This document shows, one piece after another, positions 17,825 through 26,784 of a DNA stretch of 64,000 nucleotides. Origin of the DNA: Pseudoprimorskyibacter insulae (GTDB taxonomy: Bacteria > Pseudomonadota > Alphaproteobacteria > Rhodobacterales > Rhodobacteraceae). Under the pieces are notes generated by a model. The model was not told the origin of the DNA. It did no database searches and saw only the letters and a program-made list of their open reading frames with translations. A program made the translations under genes and the position numbers. The stretch is taken from the NCBI RefSeq assembly GCF_900302505.1, contig NZ_OMOJ01000001.1, positions 248,001 to 312,000 of the forward strand, written 5' to 3'. Positions within the stretch are counted from its first letter, which is position 1. Each line of letters opens with the position of its first letter.

Positions 17825-18508
17825 ATGACCCAGCACCAAACAGAAGACCTGACGCAATCATTGTTGGACGCGGCCTTGATGCATGTGCCGTTTGACGGTT
17901 GGTCCGATGCCACGTTTCAGGCGGCAATTGCCGATGCCGGGGTGGATCCGGTTGTTGCGCGGGCGCTGTTTCCACGCGGGGCGGTGGATCTGGCGGTGGC
18001 CTTCCACCGTCAGGGCGACGAAGCCATGATGGACCGTCTGCGCAACACCGATCTGTCTGACATGCGGTTCCGGGATCGGATCGCGGCGGCTGTGCGGTTC
18101 CGGCTTGAGGCGGCCGAGGATAAAGAGGCGGTGCGCCGTGGAATGACGCTGTTTTCGCTGCCGCAGCACGCCCCGACCGGGGCGCGGCTGGTCTGGGAAA
18201 CGACCGACAAGATCTGGTCGACTTTGGGCGATTCCAGTGAGGATTATAATTGGTACTCCAAACGCGCCACGCTCAGCGGCGTTTACGGCGCGACGGTCTT
18301 GTTCTGGCTGGGCGACGATTCCCCAGACCACCACGCCACATGGGAATTCCTTGATCGCCGCATCGACAATGTGATGCAGTTCGAAAAGGTCAAAGGCCAG
18401 ATGCGCAGCAACCCGCTGTCCAAGCCTTTCGTGTCCATGGCCGAACGGCTGCTGTCGCCGCTGCGCGCGCCGCAGTCAACAAATGACGTGCCGGGCCGAC
18501 AACAATAG
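17825..18508 (+). CDS. COQ9 family protein
   Basis: COQ9-type lipid-binding protein that supports ubiquinone biosynthesis, typical of alphaproteobacteria and mitochondria. The 227 residues have the TetR-like N-terminal fold (LTQSLLDAAL, then GWSDATFQAAIADAGVD) and the family core YNWYSKRATLSGVYGATVLFWLGD. The frame is open from 17798, but GGAGG precedes the ATG at 17825, the preferred start. Two quinone oxidoreductase genes follow on the same strand, the first 75 bases on, which suggests a quinone theme. Confidence 0.92.
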   Translation: MTQHQTEDLTQSLLDAALMHVPFDGWSDATFQAAIADAGVDPVVARALFPRGAVDLAVAFHRQGDEAMMDRLRNTDLSDMRFRDRIAAAVRFRLEAAEDKEAVRRGMTLFSLPQHAPTGARLVWETTDKIWSTLGDSSEDYNWYSKRATLSGVYGATVLFWLGDDSPDHHATWEFLDRRIDNVMQFEKVKGQMRSNPLSKPFVSMAERLLSPLRAPQSTNDVPGRQQ

Positions 18509-18583
18509 GTGGGCGCCGCCCATGGACCTTGGGCGTGAATGGGGCCACAACTGAGCAAAGTGCCAGACCCGAAAGGATGCCTC

Positions 18584-19564
18584 ATGACCCAGACCATGCG
18601 CGTAGTTGAAATATCCCAACCCGGCGGGCCAGAGGTTTTGACCCCGGCCACCCGCGCTATTCCGACGCCGGGACCGGGGCAGATCCTGTTGAAAGTTGCC
18701 TATGCGGGCGTCAACCGCCCCGATGCGCTGCAACGGGCGGGCAACTACAATCCGCCGCCGGGGGCCAGCGATCTGCCGGGGCTGGAGGCCTCGGGCGAGG
18801 TGGTCGCCGTGGGCGAGGGCGTGTCCTATAACGTGGGTGATTTGGTTTGCGGGTTGCTGCCCGGTGGCGGCTACGCGGAATATGTGGTGACCCCTGCCGC
18901 GCATTGCCTGCCTTTGCCTGCGGGCATGGGCCTGCGCGAAGCGGCCTGCCTGCCCGAAACCTATTTCACCGTTTGGACCAATGTGTTCATGCGCGGCGGC
19001 CTTCAGGCGGGTGAGCGGTTCTTGGTGCATGGCGGATCGTCCGGCATCGGCACGACCGCCATTCAGCTGGCCCGCGAATTCGGCGCGCGCGTCTTTGTCA
19101 CCGCCGGGTCGGACGACAAATGCGCCGCTTGCGTGAAGCTGGGTGCGGAGCGGGCGATCAACTACCGCGATGAGGATTTCGCCGAGGTTCTGCGCGGCGA
19201 AGGCGGTGCGAACCTGATCCTTGATATGGTCGGCGGCGATTACCTGCCGCGCAACGTCAAGGCGCTGGCCGATGATGGCCGCTTGGTGCAGATCGCGTTT
19301 TTGCAAGGCCCCAAGGTCGAGCTGAACTTTGCCCAAGTCATGACGCGCCGCCTGACGATCACGGGCAGCACCCTGCGCCCGCAAAGCGATCTGGCCAAGG
19401 CGCGGATTGCGGACCAGTTGCGCGAAAAGGTCTGGCCGCTGCTGGATGCGGGCCGGATCGCGCCGGTAATGGATTCCGAATTCCCGCTGGAGGAGGCCGC
19501 AGCCGCCCATGCCCGCATGGAAAGCTCGGGCCACATCGGAAAGATTGTTCTGAAGGTCGGCTGA
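18584..19564 (+). CDS. NAD(P)H quinone oxidoreductase, PIG3 type
   Basis: Zinc-free medium-chain dehydrogenase/reductase of the PIG3 branch, using NADPH to reduce quinones. The 326 residues have a GroES-like N-terminal half (GVNRPDALQRAGNYNPPPGASDLPG family block shortened here by mention only) and a Rossmann half with HGGSSGIGTTAIQLA. AAAGGA precedes the ATG at 18584; the upstream in-frame extension to 18539 lacks family residues. It is followed 65 bases later by a second, only distantly similar quinone oxidoreductase gene. Confidence 0.88.
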   Translation: MTQTMRVVEISQPGGPEVLTPATRAIPTPGPGQILLKVAYAGVNRPDALQRAGNYNPPPGASDLPGLEASGEVVAVGEGVSYNVGDLVCGLLPGGGYAEYVVTPAAHCLPLPAGMGLREAACLPETYFTVWTNVFMRGGLQAGERFLVHGGSSGIGTTAIQLAREFGARVFVTAGSDDKCAACVKLGAERAINYRDEDFAEVLRGEGGANLILDMVGGDYLPRNVKALADDGRLVQIAFLQGPKVELNFAQVMTRRLTITGSTLRPQSDLAKARIADQLREKVWPLLDAGRIAPVMDSEFPLEEAAAAHARMESSGHIGKIVLKVG

Positions 19565-19629
19565 CCTATCTGCACGCATGCCAAGGCCCGGACGCGACAA
19601 TGATCCGGGCATAAAGGGAGAGAGAAACC

Positions 19630-20601
19630 ATGGCGAAGACTGTCATTATCGAAGAACACGGTGGTCCCGAAGTTCTGAAACTCGTCGATCTGGCGGTGGG
19701 CGACCCCGGTCCGGGCGAAATCCGCATCCGTCACAAGGCCTGCGGGCTGAACTTCATCGACACCTATCAGCGTACGGGGCTTTACCCGATGACCTTGCCG
19801 TCGCCCCTTGGGCGTGAGGCTGCGGGCATTGTTGAGGCGGTGGGCGAAGGCGTGACCCATCTGAAAGCGGGCGACCGCGCGGCCTATGCCAGCGGCACCT
19901 CGGGGGCCTATACCGAAGAACGCGTCATGCCTGCCGATACCGTGGTGCGCCTGCCGGACGAAATCTCGTTCGAGGAAGGCGCGGCGATGATGCTCAAGGG
20001 GCTGACGGTTCAGTACCTGTTCCACCGCACCACGCCGCTCAAGGCCGGTGACACCGTGCTGTTCCACGCGGCGGCGGGCGGGGTCGGGCAGATCGCCTGC
20101 CAATGGGCCAAGTCGGAAGGGATCACGCTGATCGGCACCGCAGGGTCCGATGCCAAGTGCCAGATCGCGCTGGATGCTGGTGCCGATCACTGCATCAACT
20201 ATGAAACCGAGGACTTCGTCGCCCGCGTGCAGGAAATCACAAACGGCGCCGGTGTTGATGTGGTGATGGATTCGATTGGGGCCTCTACCTTTGAGAAATC
20301 CTTGTCCTGCCTGAAGCCCTTGGGCATGCTGATCTCATTCGGCAACGCCTCTGGGCCGGTGACGGGGGTCAATTTGGGCATTCTGGCGAAGGGGTCTTAC
20401 AAGGTCACCCGGCCCACGCTGTTCACCCATATGGCCGACCAGGCCTCGGCCAAGGAAATGGCCGATATGCTGTTTGCCAAAGTGGTTAGCGGAGATGTGA
20501 AAATATCGATAGATCAAAGCTTTGCGCTGGAAGACGTGGCCGAGGCGCACCGCGCCCTTGAGGCACGCAAAACCACTGGCCAGACCATCCTGACGGTCTA
20601 A
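19630..20601 (+). CDS. Quinone oxidoreductase, QOR type
   Basis: Second zinc-free medium-chain reductase, 323 residues, of the classical QOR branch (NADPH:quinone reductase). It shows the family substrate-site sequence NFIDTYQRTGLYP, then LGREAAGIVEAVG, and the nucleotide-binding HAAAGGVGQIACQWAK. GGGAGAGA precedes the ATG. It differs clearly from the preceding PIG3-type gene, so the pair is not a recent duplication. Co-transcription with the COQ9 and PIG3 genes is possible. Confidence 0.9.
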   Translation: MAKTVIIEEHGGPEVLKLVDLAVGDPGPGEIRIRHKACGLNFIDTYQRTGLYPMTLPSPLGREAAGIVEAVGEGVTHLKAGDRAAYASGTSGAYTEERVMPADTVVRLPDEISFEEGAAMMLKGLTVQYLFHRTTPLKAGDTVLFHAAAGGVGQIACQWAKSEGITLIGTAGSDAKCQIALDAGADHCINYETEDFVARVQEITNGAGVDVVMDSIGASTFEKSLSCLKPLGMLISFGNASGPVTGVNLGILAKGSYKVTRPTLFTHMADQASAKEMADMLFAKVVSGDVKISIDQSFALEDVAEAHRALEARKTTGQTILTV

Positions 20602-20814
20602 TAACACGATGCCGGCCCCGGTCGCGGGGTCGGTAACTTTGGTTAAATTGGGCAGCAAAAGACATTTCGAGGTCTCAATCGCGCCCCAATTCAATCTTAG
20701 CGATATCTCCTAGCTGCCGCCGACAATCCTCATTTTACCCGCTTTGACAGGCAGGGCGTATTTTCACTTGGGGGGGGAAGTCGGTCTGTTCAGATTGTTA
20801 GGAGAGACCAATAG

Positions 20815-23784
20815 ATGACTGGCTATTTAGATGTTCGGGCCTTGGGTGTGTCTGCCAGCACAGACCGAGGAAATGCGCTGCTGGAGAATGGCGAGCTAAC
20901 GATCAGGGGCGCAACCGCTGTTGTTGGCGCGACCGCCGACGCGACCGAATTCAATTATAAAATTTTGCTCGTGAACCAATCTCAGATGAACGGGATGGGG
21001 CCAAACTACGAGGGCGTGCGGCAATTGATTGCCCGTGCAAACACAGACGCGCTTTACGACCGTCTGGAAGGTTTGGGTACAGTTGCCGAATATCAAACCT
21101 CGATGCTGGCCAACCGGAATATCCCGTTTGAAATCAAGCTGACCTACGATCAGGTGATCGCAGCCTACATGGAAAATGCGAAATCGACGTATTTCAAATT
21201 TCTCGATGGCCTGTACGAAGGCCAAGCCAATGGCTTCGATGCAGTGACCGGACCGCAGCACCAGAAAGACGCTGCAGCGTGGCAGGCGTATAGGAGTGGC
21301 AGCAGTGCATTCCAAGTTGTCCTAGTGGTTGACACAAATGACGATGTTGCCGAAGGCAACGGTGCTTGGGGCGAAGAATTCTACAACTACTATCTTGGCA
21401 ATACGATCGCAATTCCGCCTATGACCTTTGAGCTTATGCGTAAGGTTAGCCAGTGGGATGCTGAATTTCAGCAGCTAAAGGCCGAAGAGGCGCGTGCAGA
21501 AGCCGAAGCGCAAGCCGCCGCCGAGGCCGAAGCGAAAGCCAAAGCAGAGGCCGAAGCCCAAGCCGCAGCCGAAGCCAAAGCCAAGGCTGAAGCAGAAGCG
21601 CAAGCCGCCGCAGAGGCGGAAGCCAAAGCAAAAGCCGAAGCCGAGGCAAAGGCTGCTGCTGAAGCTCAGGCCAAAGCGGAAGCCGAGGCAAAGGCAGCAG
21701 CAGAAGCGCAAGCCAAAGCCGAGGCCGAAGCGAAAGCCGCCGCAGAGGCCGAGGCCAAAGCCAAGGCAGAAGCCGAAGCCGCCGCAGCTGAGGACGATGA
21801 CGCATCGGACGTTTTGACCATGGTTGGTAGCAATGCCAGCTATGACCCCGAAACCGGCGAATACATTCTGACCCCTGATGAATATTCTCAGTGGGGCCGT
21901 GTTCAGGATTCGAACCCCTACGCCTTGGCCGCCGACTTCACCTATGAATTCGAAGCCTATTTCGGCGATGACAACAACGGTGCCGACGGGATCGTCTGGT
22001 TCATGCATGGCGATCGCACTGCCGCGCTGGATCTGGCCGGATCTGCCGGAGGGACCATTGGTATGGCCGGAATGTCGGGTGCGTTCATCCTTGAGATGGA
22101 CACCTGGTACAACGGCGCCGATTACGAACTTGGTGCGCCGAACTACGAAGACGGCGGCGACCATGTGATGCTGCGTGCGCAGATGGAAACGGATGGCGGT
22201 GTTGACCGAGGCTTCCGCAAATCCGAAGCTGCGACGCCCGGCGATCTGGAGGATGGTGCCTATCACGCGGTCAAAATCACCTGGACCGCTGCAACCGGCA
22301 CCCTGACCTGGAGCATCGACGGCGAAGTGCTGGGCACCGCGACCTTCGATGAGGCTGACGCAGACGGCGACGGGTTCGGCTATTCGGATCTGGCCGAGGT
22401 GCTGGGCAGCACCGATGAAGTTTACTTTGGCATCAGCGCCGCCACCGGTGGGGCGCGGAACCTGCAAAAGATCCGCAACATCGAATGGGATGCGGCCGAA
22501 GGCGAAATCATCGAGGACGAGCCGGAAACCGAAGAACCGGGCGACGCGCTTGGCGGCCTTGATGATGCGACCGACGGTGATGGCAGCGATGACACCAACA
22601 CCGAAGAACAGCAGGACACCCGTGCGGACCTGACGATTGCCGATATTTCCTTCGTGGACGGCAAGTCGAACGACTATTTCGTGTCGGTCGATGTGTCGAA
22701 CATTGGCGGTGATCGCGCCCGTAAGGCGACCACCACCCTGTTCTGGAGCGAAACCGACACCTTCGACGCGGAAACCGCGGTTGAACTGGTGTCCGAACAT
22801 CACGGCACCATCGACGGCGGCGCGACCGATACCGACGAAGTGGCGCGTGTCCGTTCGGAAGTGCTGGAAGAGCTTGGTTCGGGCTTCATCTTTGCGGTGG
22901 CCGACAACAAGGGCTTTGTCGACGAAGCCGATGAGACGAACAACATCTCGGAAGCCTTGGCCGTGACCATCGAAACCCCGGCAGAGCCGGAAGAGGAAGA
23001 GGTCGTTGAGGAAGTCGTCGAAGAAGAGGTGACCCCCGGAACGCTTGATATCGTGATGGAATCGCTCAAGCTGAACCGCACCACGGTCAGCCCGACGAAA
23101 GACATCAAAGTCACCGTTAGCCTTGGCAACGAAGGCACTGCCGACGCGCAGTCCGTCGAAACCAAGATCTACTGGAGCGCGACCGACACCTTCGACGCCA
23201 GCACCGCAGTGGCTATTGAAACCGACAACCACGGCATGTTGCGCGGCGAAAGCTCAGACGATGTGGAATCGCTGGTTCTGCGCTATCGTGACGTGGCCGA
23301 TCTGGGCGATGGCTATATCTTTGCGGTCGCTGATGCCGACGACAAGCTGGCTGAGATTGACGAGACCAACAACATCAGCACAGGCGTTGCCATCACCGTG
23401 GACAACGGCGCGGGTGCGGGTGAAGTCGATCTGGCCATCAAGTCGATGAAGATCAAAGACACCGAGCTGGACGAAGGCGAAGATCTGCGGATCGTTCTGG
23501 ATGTGGCCAACGAAGGCAATGCCAAGGCACGTGCCACGGCGACCACCTTCTACTGGAGCGAAACCGACACCTTCGACTTTGCCACAGCAACTGAGATCGG
23601 CCGTGACACCCACCAGACGCTGGATGGCGGCGAGGTGGATCGCGGTGAAAAGCAGCGCGTCGACTACGACAAGATCGCAGATCTGGGCGACGGCTATATC
23701 TTCGGCTACATCTCGACACCGGGCGCGATCGACATCGATCTGACCGACAACCTTGGCGGCGGTATCTGGGTCGACGTGCTGTAA
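20815..23784 (+). CDS. Large multidomain protein: Ala/Glu/Lys stalk, lectin-like domain, three CARDB domains
   Basis: A 989-residue, very acidic protein. Residues 1-220 form a domain not recognised. Residues 222-325 are an uninterrupted Ala/Glu/Lys (with Gln and Arg) stretch, predicted as a long helix or coiled coil. Residues 333-560 resemble an L-type (legume-like) lectin fold: DGIVWFMHGD (391-400), GAFILEMDTWYN (422-433) and a closing beta segment with VYFGISAATGG. An acidic linker follows, then three CARDB-like domains at 604-720, 742-862 and 869-988, each with a YWSxTDTFD or FWSETDTFD block, the first two ending DETNNIS. No signal peptide is visible. AGGAGAG precedes the ATG. A surface adhesin is likely, but the export route and ligand are unknown. 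Confidence 0.75.
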   Translation: MTGYLDVRALGVSASTDRGNALLENGELTIRGATAVVGATADATEFNYKILLVNQSQMNGMGPNYEGVRQLIARANTDALYDRLEGLGTVAEYQTSMLANRNIPFEIKLTYDQVIAAYMENAKSTYFKFLDGLYEGQANGFDAVTGPQHQKDAAAWQAYRSGSSAFQVVLVVDTNDDVAEGNGAWGEEFYNYYLGNTIAIPPMTFELMRKVSQWDAEFQQLKAEEARAEAEAQAAAEAEAKAKAEAEAQAAAEAKAKAEAEAQAAAEAEAKAKAEAEAKAAAEAQAKAEAEAKAAAEAQAKAEAEAKAAAEAEAKAKAEAEAAAAEDDDASDVLTMVGSNASYDPETGEYILTPDEYSQWGRVQDSNPYALAADFTYEFEAYFGDDNNGADGIVWFMHGDRTAALDLAGSAGGTIGMAGMSGAFILEMDTWYNGADYELGAPNYEDGGDHVMLRAQMETDGGVDRGFRKSEAATPGDLEDGAYHAVKITWTAATGTLTWSIDGEVLGTATFDEADADGDGFGYSDLAEVLGSTDEVYFGISAATGGARNLQKIRNIEWDAAEGEIIEDEPETEEPGDALGGLDDATDGDGSDDTNTEEQQDTRADLTIADISFVDGKSNDYFVSVDVSNIGGDRARKATTTLFWSETDTFDAETAVELVSEHHGTIDGGATDTDEVARVRSEVLEELGSGFIFAVADNKGFVDEADETNNISEALAVTIETPAEPEEEEVVEEVVEEEVTPGTLDIVMESLKLNRTTVSPTKDIKVTVSLGNEGTADAQSVETKIYWSATDTFDASTAVAIETDNHGMLRGESSDDVESLVLRYRDVADLGDGYIFAVADADDKLAEIDETNNISTGVAITVDNGAGAGEVDLAIKSMKIKDTELDEGEDLRIVLDVANEGNAKARATATTFYWSETDTFDFATATEIGRDTHQTLDGGEVDRGEKQRVDYDKIADLGDGYIFGYISTPGAIDIDLTDNLGGGIWVDVL
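21478..21789 (+). repeat. Ala/Glu/Lys-coding low-complexity repeat
   Basis: About 312 bases coding for an irregular repeat of AEAEAKAKAEAEAQAAAEA type. The codons vary (gcc, gca, gct; gaa, gag), so selection acts on protein rather than on an exact DNA repeat, though slippage is possible. Confidence 0.8.
22624..23778 (+). repeat. Three CARDB-coding repeats
   Basis: Three homologous segments at about 22624-22974, 23038-23400 and 23419-23778, each encoding the TFDxxTAxE block and a GxGYIF or GSGFIF block; the first two also encode DETNNIS. The first two are separated by an acidic linker rich in Glu and Val. Confidence 0.65.
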
Positions 23785-23809
23785 CGCCGACCCCAAGACA
23801 TCATGGCGT

Positions 23810-23827
23810 TGACCCGGAAACGGGTCA
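23810..23827. terminator. Hairpin between convergent giant-protein and RNase T2 genes
   Basis: TGACCCG (23810-23816), loop GAAA, CGGGTCA (23821-23827). It overlaps the RNase T2 stop codon and has no T-run on either side, so its terminator role is uncertain. Confidence 0.4.
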
Positions 23828-24454
23828 GCGCACCGGATCCAGCAGCGCGTCTTTCATCCGGCAATCGCGCACCACGTCCTGACCGCAGGGCACAGGATCA
23901 AGCGACTTGGACAGGCACACCCGAACTTCCTGAATGCGGGAGGATTTGCAGGTGACCGTGACCATGTCCTTTTCAAATCCGGGATTTGCCTTCAAAAACG
24001 CCTCTTCCACGACTTGGGCCGGGACTTTGACGGGTTTCGTCAGCTTGCGGAACACCTCGGGCCGGGTGACCTTGCCATAGGCGTCGCGCGATAAGGCGTA
24101 ATAGGCGGGGGCGGACAGGCCCGTGCAGACGCCGTGCTTGTTCCATTGATGCCACGCAAGGCCGGAGGTGCCCATGATATCGGCCATCTCTTGGGTCATC
24201 AGGCGCGACGGTGGGCGTTCGGCGGTGCGGCAGTAGGACGGGTATCCACGGTGAAACTGCGGCCAAAGCCCGTGCAGAACCCAACCGAAATCTTCAGACG
24301 GGTCGCATTGTGGCGATTGGCGGGCGTCGCCTTCCAGTGCGCACCACGTGGGCGACCAGCTTAGCGACATAACGTAATAATCGAAATCCCCTGCTGTCTC
24401 TCCCTCGGCATGGGCCAAGGTTGCCGACAAGAGCAGGGCAAGCATCCAACGCAT
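23825..24454 (-). CDS. Ribonuclease T2 family protein, secreted
   Basis: T2-type endoribonuclease that cuts single-stranded RNA, expected in the periplasm or outside the cell. The 209-residue precursor has an N-terminal signal peptide (MLALLLSATLAHA, cleavage near residue 16), the CAS I block HGLWPQ (61-66) and the CAS II block WHQWNKHGVC (101-110), giving both catalytic histidines. Several cysteines fit disulfides. The frame is open upstream to 24784, but that part runs opposite trcR; the ATG at 24454 follows AGAGGAAAGAG and gives a clean signal peptide. Likely use: scavenging RNA for phosphate or nucleosides. Confidence 0.92.
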   Translation of the reverse strand: MRWMLALLLSATLAHAEGETAGDFDYYVMSLSWSPTWCALEGDARQSPQCDPSEDFGWVLHGLWPQFHRGYPSYCRTAERPPSRLMTQEMADIMGTSGLAWHQWNKHGVCTGLSAPAYYALSRDAYGKVTRPEVFRKLTKPVKVPAQVVEEAFLKANPGFEKDMVTVTCKSSRIQEVRVCLSKSLDPVPCGQDVVRDCRMKDALLDPVR

Positions 24455-24584
24455 TTTCTCTTTCCTCTTTGACTGATCGCGACTATATAGGCCCGAAGTT
24501 CCCCCACAACGGAAACCTGTTCCGGCCTTTCCCCGGAACCGCCCTCGCCGGGCGACGGGGAAGATTTGCGTAAGGAGATGCGAA

Positions 24585-25352
24585 ATGATGGGCAAACCGA
24601 TCATGGCTAGGGCGACTGCCGTCTGGCTTGTGGACAACACGACCCTGAGCTTCAAGCAGATCGCTGATTTTGTTGGTATGCACGAGCTTGAGATCCAAGG
24701 CATCGCCGATGGCGATGTGGCCGTCGGCGTCAAAGGGTTCGACCCGGTTGCCAACAACCAGTTGACCCAAGAAGAGGTCGACAAAGCCGAGAAAGACCCG
24801 CTTCACAAACTGAAGCTGAAGTTCAACCCGGCAGCTGTTGGCGAAGAAAAACGCCGTGGCCCGCGCTACACCCCGCTGTCCAAGCGTCAGGACCGCCCGG
24901 CGTCGATCTTCTGGCTGGTCAAGTTCCACCCCGAACTGTCCGATGGTCAGATCTCGAAGCTGGTTGGCACCACCAAACCGACCATTCAGGCGATCCGCGA
25001 ACGGACTCACTGGAATATCCAGAACATTCAACCGATTGACCCGGTTGCCTTGGGTCTGTGTAAGCAGTCTGAACTGGACCAAGCCGTGCAGAAAGCCGCT
25101 GAAAAGCGGGCAGCCGAAGGCGTGGTTATGAGCGACGATGAGCGTCGTAAACTGGTCTCGACCGAACAGAGCCTGGAGATGGACGCAGAACCGCGCATTC
25201 CGACTGCGATTGAAGGGCTTGAGACCTTCTCGCTGTCTGATCCACGCGGCGATGACGACGAGGATGAAAAAGACAACAGCAACTATCTGGATGCGGATAG
25301 CTTCTTCAACCTGCCGGGCGGTAAGGATGATGACGAAGACGACCGCGACTAA
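24585..25352 (+). CDS. trcR: DUF1013 / TrcR cell cycle transcriptional regulator
   Basis: Alphaproteobacterial DUF1013 protein, annotated in this class as the cell-cycle regulator TrcR. The 255 residues contain two helix-turn-helix-like segments, NTTLSFKQIADFVGMHELE and DGQISKLVGTTKPTIQAIRER, then a helical part and a very acidic tail rich in Asp and Glu (last 40 residues). AAGGAG lies 7 bases before the first ATG (24585); a second ATG follows directly. It is divergent from RNase T2 and ends at a strong bidirectional terminator shared with recR. Confidence 0.88.
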   Translation: MMGKPIMARATAVWLVDNTTLSFKQIADFVGMHELEIQGIADGDVAVGVKGFDPVANNQLTQEEVDKAEKDPLHKLKLKFNPAAVGEEKRRGPRYTPLSKRQDRPASIFWLVKFHPELSDGQISKLVGTTKPTIQAIRERTHWNIQNIQPIDPVALGLCKQSELDQAVQKAAEKRAAEGVVMSDDERRKLVSTEQSLEMDAEPRIPTAIEGLETFSLSDPRGDDDEDEKDNSNYLDADSFFNLPGGKDDDEDDRD

Positions 25353-25373
25353 TTCTCGCCGGATCTGAATGAC

Positions 25374-25406
25374 AAAGGCCGCTGCGGATCATCGCAGCGG
25401 CCTTTT
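25374..25406. terminator. Bidirectional terminator between trcR and recR
   Basis: AAAGGCCGCTGCG (25374-25386) pairs perfectly with CGCAGCGGCCTTT (25393-25405), followed by TGTTTT. A-run and T-run flank the stem, serving both convergent genes. Confidence 0.88.
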
Positions 25407-25420
25407 GTTTTGATCGGGTG

Positions 25421-26014
25421 TCAGACGGGCCGACGGGCGTTTAGTGCGGCGGTGATGGTGCCGTCATCGAGGTAATCAAGCTCGCCGCCGATTGGCACGC
25501 CCTGCGCCAGACTGGTGACAGACACCTGCCCCTCAAGCTGGTCGGCGATGTAATGCGCGGTGGTTTGCCCGTCGATGGTGGCATTCAGCGCAAGGATCAC
25601 CTCTTGCACGGCCTCTGGGCCAATCCGGGACATGAGGCGCGGAATCCGCAGCTCATCCGGGCCGATGGAATCCAGCGCACTCAGCGTGCCACCAAGGACG
25701 TGATACCGCCCTTTGAACACGCCCGACCGTTCCATCGCCCAAAGGTCGGCCACATCCTCGACGATGCACATCTGCCCGTTTTCCCGCTTGGGATCGTTGC
25801 AGATGTCGCAAATATCGGCGGTGCCGACATTGCCGCAGTTCAGGCATTCGCGAGCCGTGGCGGCGACGGTGGCCATGACCTCTGACAGAGGGGTCAAAAC
25901 CAGCGCCCGCTTGCGGATCATGTGCAGAACCGCGCGACGCGCCGAGCGGGGGCCAAGCCCCGGCAGCTTGGCCATCATGTCGATCAACGCATCAATATCG
26001 CGGTTTGAACTCAC
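25421..26014 (-). CDS. recR: Recombination mediator protein RecR
   Basis: RecR helps load RecA at gaps during recombinational repair with RecF/RecO. The 197 residues have an N-terminal helix-hairpin region ([19 protein letters not shown]), a four-cysteine zinc site (CLNC and CDIC, about residues 57-72), a Toprim domain ([14 protein letters not shown] onward) and a C-terminal segment. It is the last gene of the usual dnaX-ybaB-recR group, 16 bases after ybaB. Confidence 0.96.
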   Translation of the reverse strand: MSSNRDIDALIDMMAKLPGLGPRSARRAVLHMIRKRALVLTPLSEVMATVAATARECLNCGNVGTADICDICNDPKRENGQMCIVEDVADLWAMERSGVFKGRYHVLGGTLSALDSIGPDELRIPRLMSRIGPEAVQEVILALNATIDGQTTAHYIADQLEGQVSVTSLAQGVPIGGELDYLDDGTITAALNARRPV

Positions 26015-26030
26015 CAGTCGCCCCGTAGGA

Positions 26031-26375
26031 TCAGAACGGCAGTTTCATGTCCGCCGGAAGCCCAAGGCTTTCCGTCAGGCGCGACATTTCCTGCTGGCTG
26101 CGTTCTGCCGCCTTTTGCTGGGCGTCTTTGATCGCGGCAAGGATCAGGTCTTCGACCACTTCCTTTTCGTTCGGATCAAAGATCGACGGATCAATCTCAA
26201 GGCCCTTCAGCTCGCCCTTGGCGGTGGCGGTAGCGCGGACCAAACCTGCGCCGGACTCGCCGACAACGGTCATCGTCTCAAGGTCGTTTTGCAGGTCGGC
26301 CATCTTGGTCTGCATGTCCTTGGCGGCCTTCATCATCTTGGCCATATCGCCCATTTGGCCCAGTCCTTTGAACAT
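26031..26375 (-). CDS. ybaB: YbaB/EbfC nucleoid-associated protein
   Basis: Small DNA-binding nucleoid-associated protein, 114 residues. The N-terminus [20 protein letters not shown] and the core with GLEIDPSIF and [16 protein letters not shown] match the family. The frame is open to 26447, but the ATG at 26375 lies one base after the preceding stop with GGAGAG before it. It keeps the usual link between dnaX and recR, although a membrane protein gene is inserted between it and dnaX. Confidence 0.94.
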   Translation of the reverse strand: MFKGLGQMGDMAKMMKAAKDMQTKMADLQNDLETMTVVGESGAGLVRATATAKGELKGLEIDPSIFDPNEKEVVEDLILAAIKDAQQKAAERSQQEMSRLTESLGLPADMKLPF

Positions 26376-26376
26376 C

Positions 26377-26784
26377 TCAGCTCTCCAACTCTTGGTTCGT
26401 CGCCCGGAACCGGGCGGTGTACAGAATGATCCCTGCACATATCGCAATTACGCCCGCGATGAACAAGGCCGGGTTGCCCATGCAGCCTTCGATCCGGGCT
26501 TGATGGGTGACGCCGCCTTGATCGGCCATGCTCAGCAGCATCAGATAGGCGGCCCAGAACAGCACCACGATCATGCCGCCGCGCGAACTGCGACGCAGCA
26601 CCGCCAAGGCCGAGGCCGCCAGCAGGATCAAAGGCGCCGGAGACATGGCCAATTGCAGCGCTTCGGACAAGCCAGAGGTGGGACCGGCGGCAGCATCCCA
26701 GCCGGGGCGAAGTTTTTCGCAGACCTCGGCCATGGCGCTGCCCGGCACGAGGGACAGGATCAATCCTCTTCGAACGGGTCCCAT
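26377..26784 (-). CDS. Membrane protein of unknown function between dnaX and ybaB
   Basis: A 135-residue protein with a hydrophobic start that may act as a signal peptide (LILSLVPGSAMA), then three likely membrane helices (about residues 48-63, 70-86 and 104-122). No family was recognised. Its chosen ATG overlaps the dnaX end by 25 bases and its stop is one base before the ybaB start, which supports a real, translated gene within the operon. A later start is possible. It is not part of the usual dnaX-ybaB-recR group. Confidence 0.6.
   Translation of the reverse strand: MGPVRRGLILSLVPGSAMAEVCEKLRPGWDAAAGPTSGLSEALQLAMSPAPLILLAASALAVLRRSSRGGMIVVLFWAAYLMLLSMADQGGVTHQARIEGCMGNPALFIAGVIAICAGIILYTARFRATNQELES

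Noticed and set aside
21475-23232. A 585-codon open frame opposite the lectin/CARDB gene
   Set aside because: The Phe/Gly/Leu-rich part is the reverse reading of the Ala/Glu/Lys stalk; the forward frame has clear domains.
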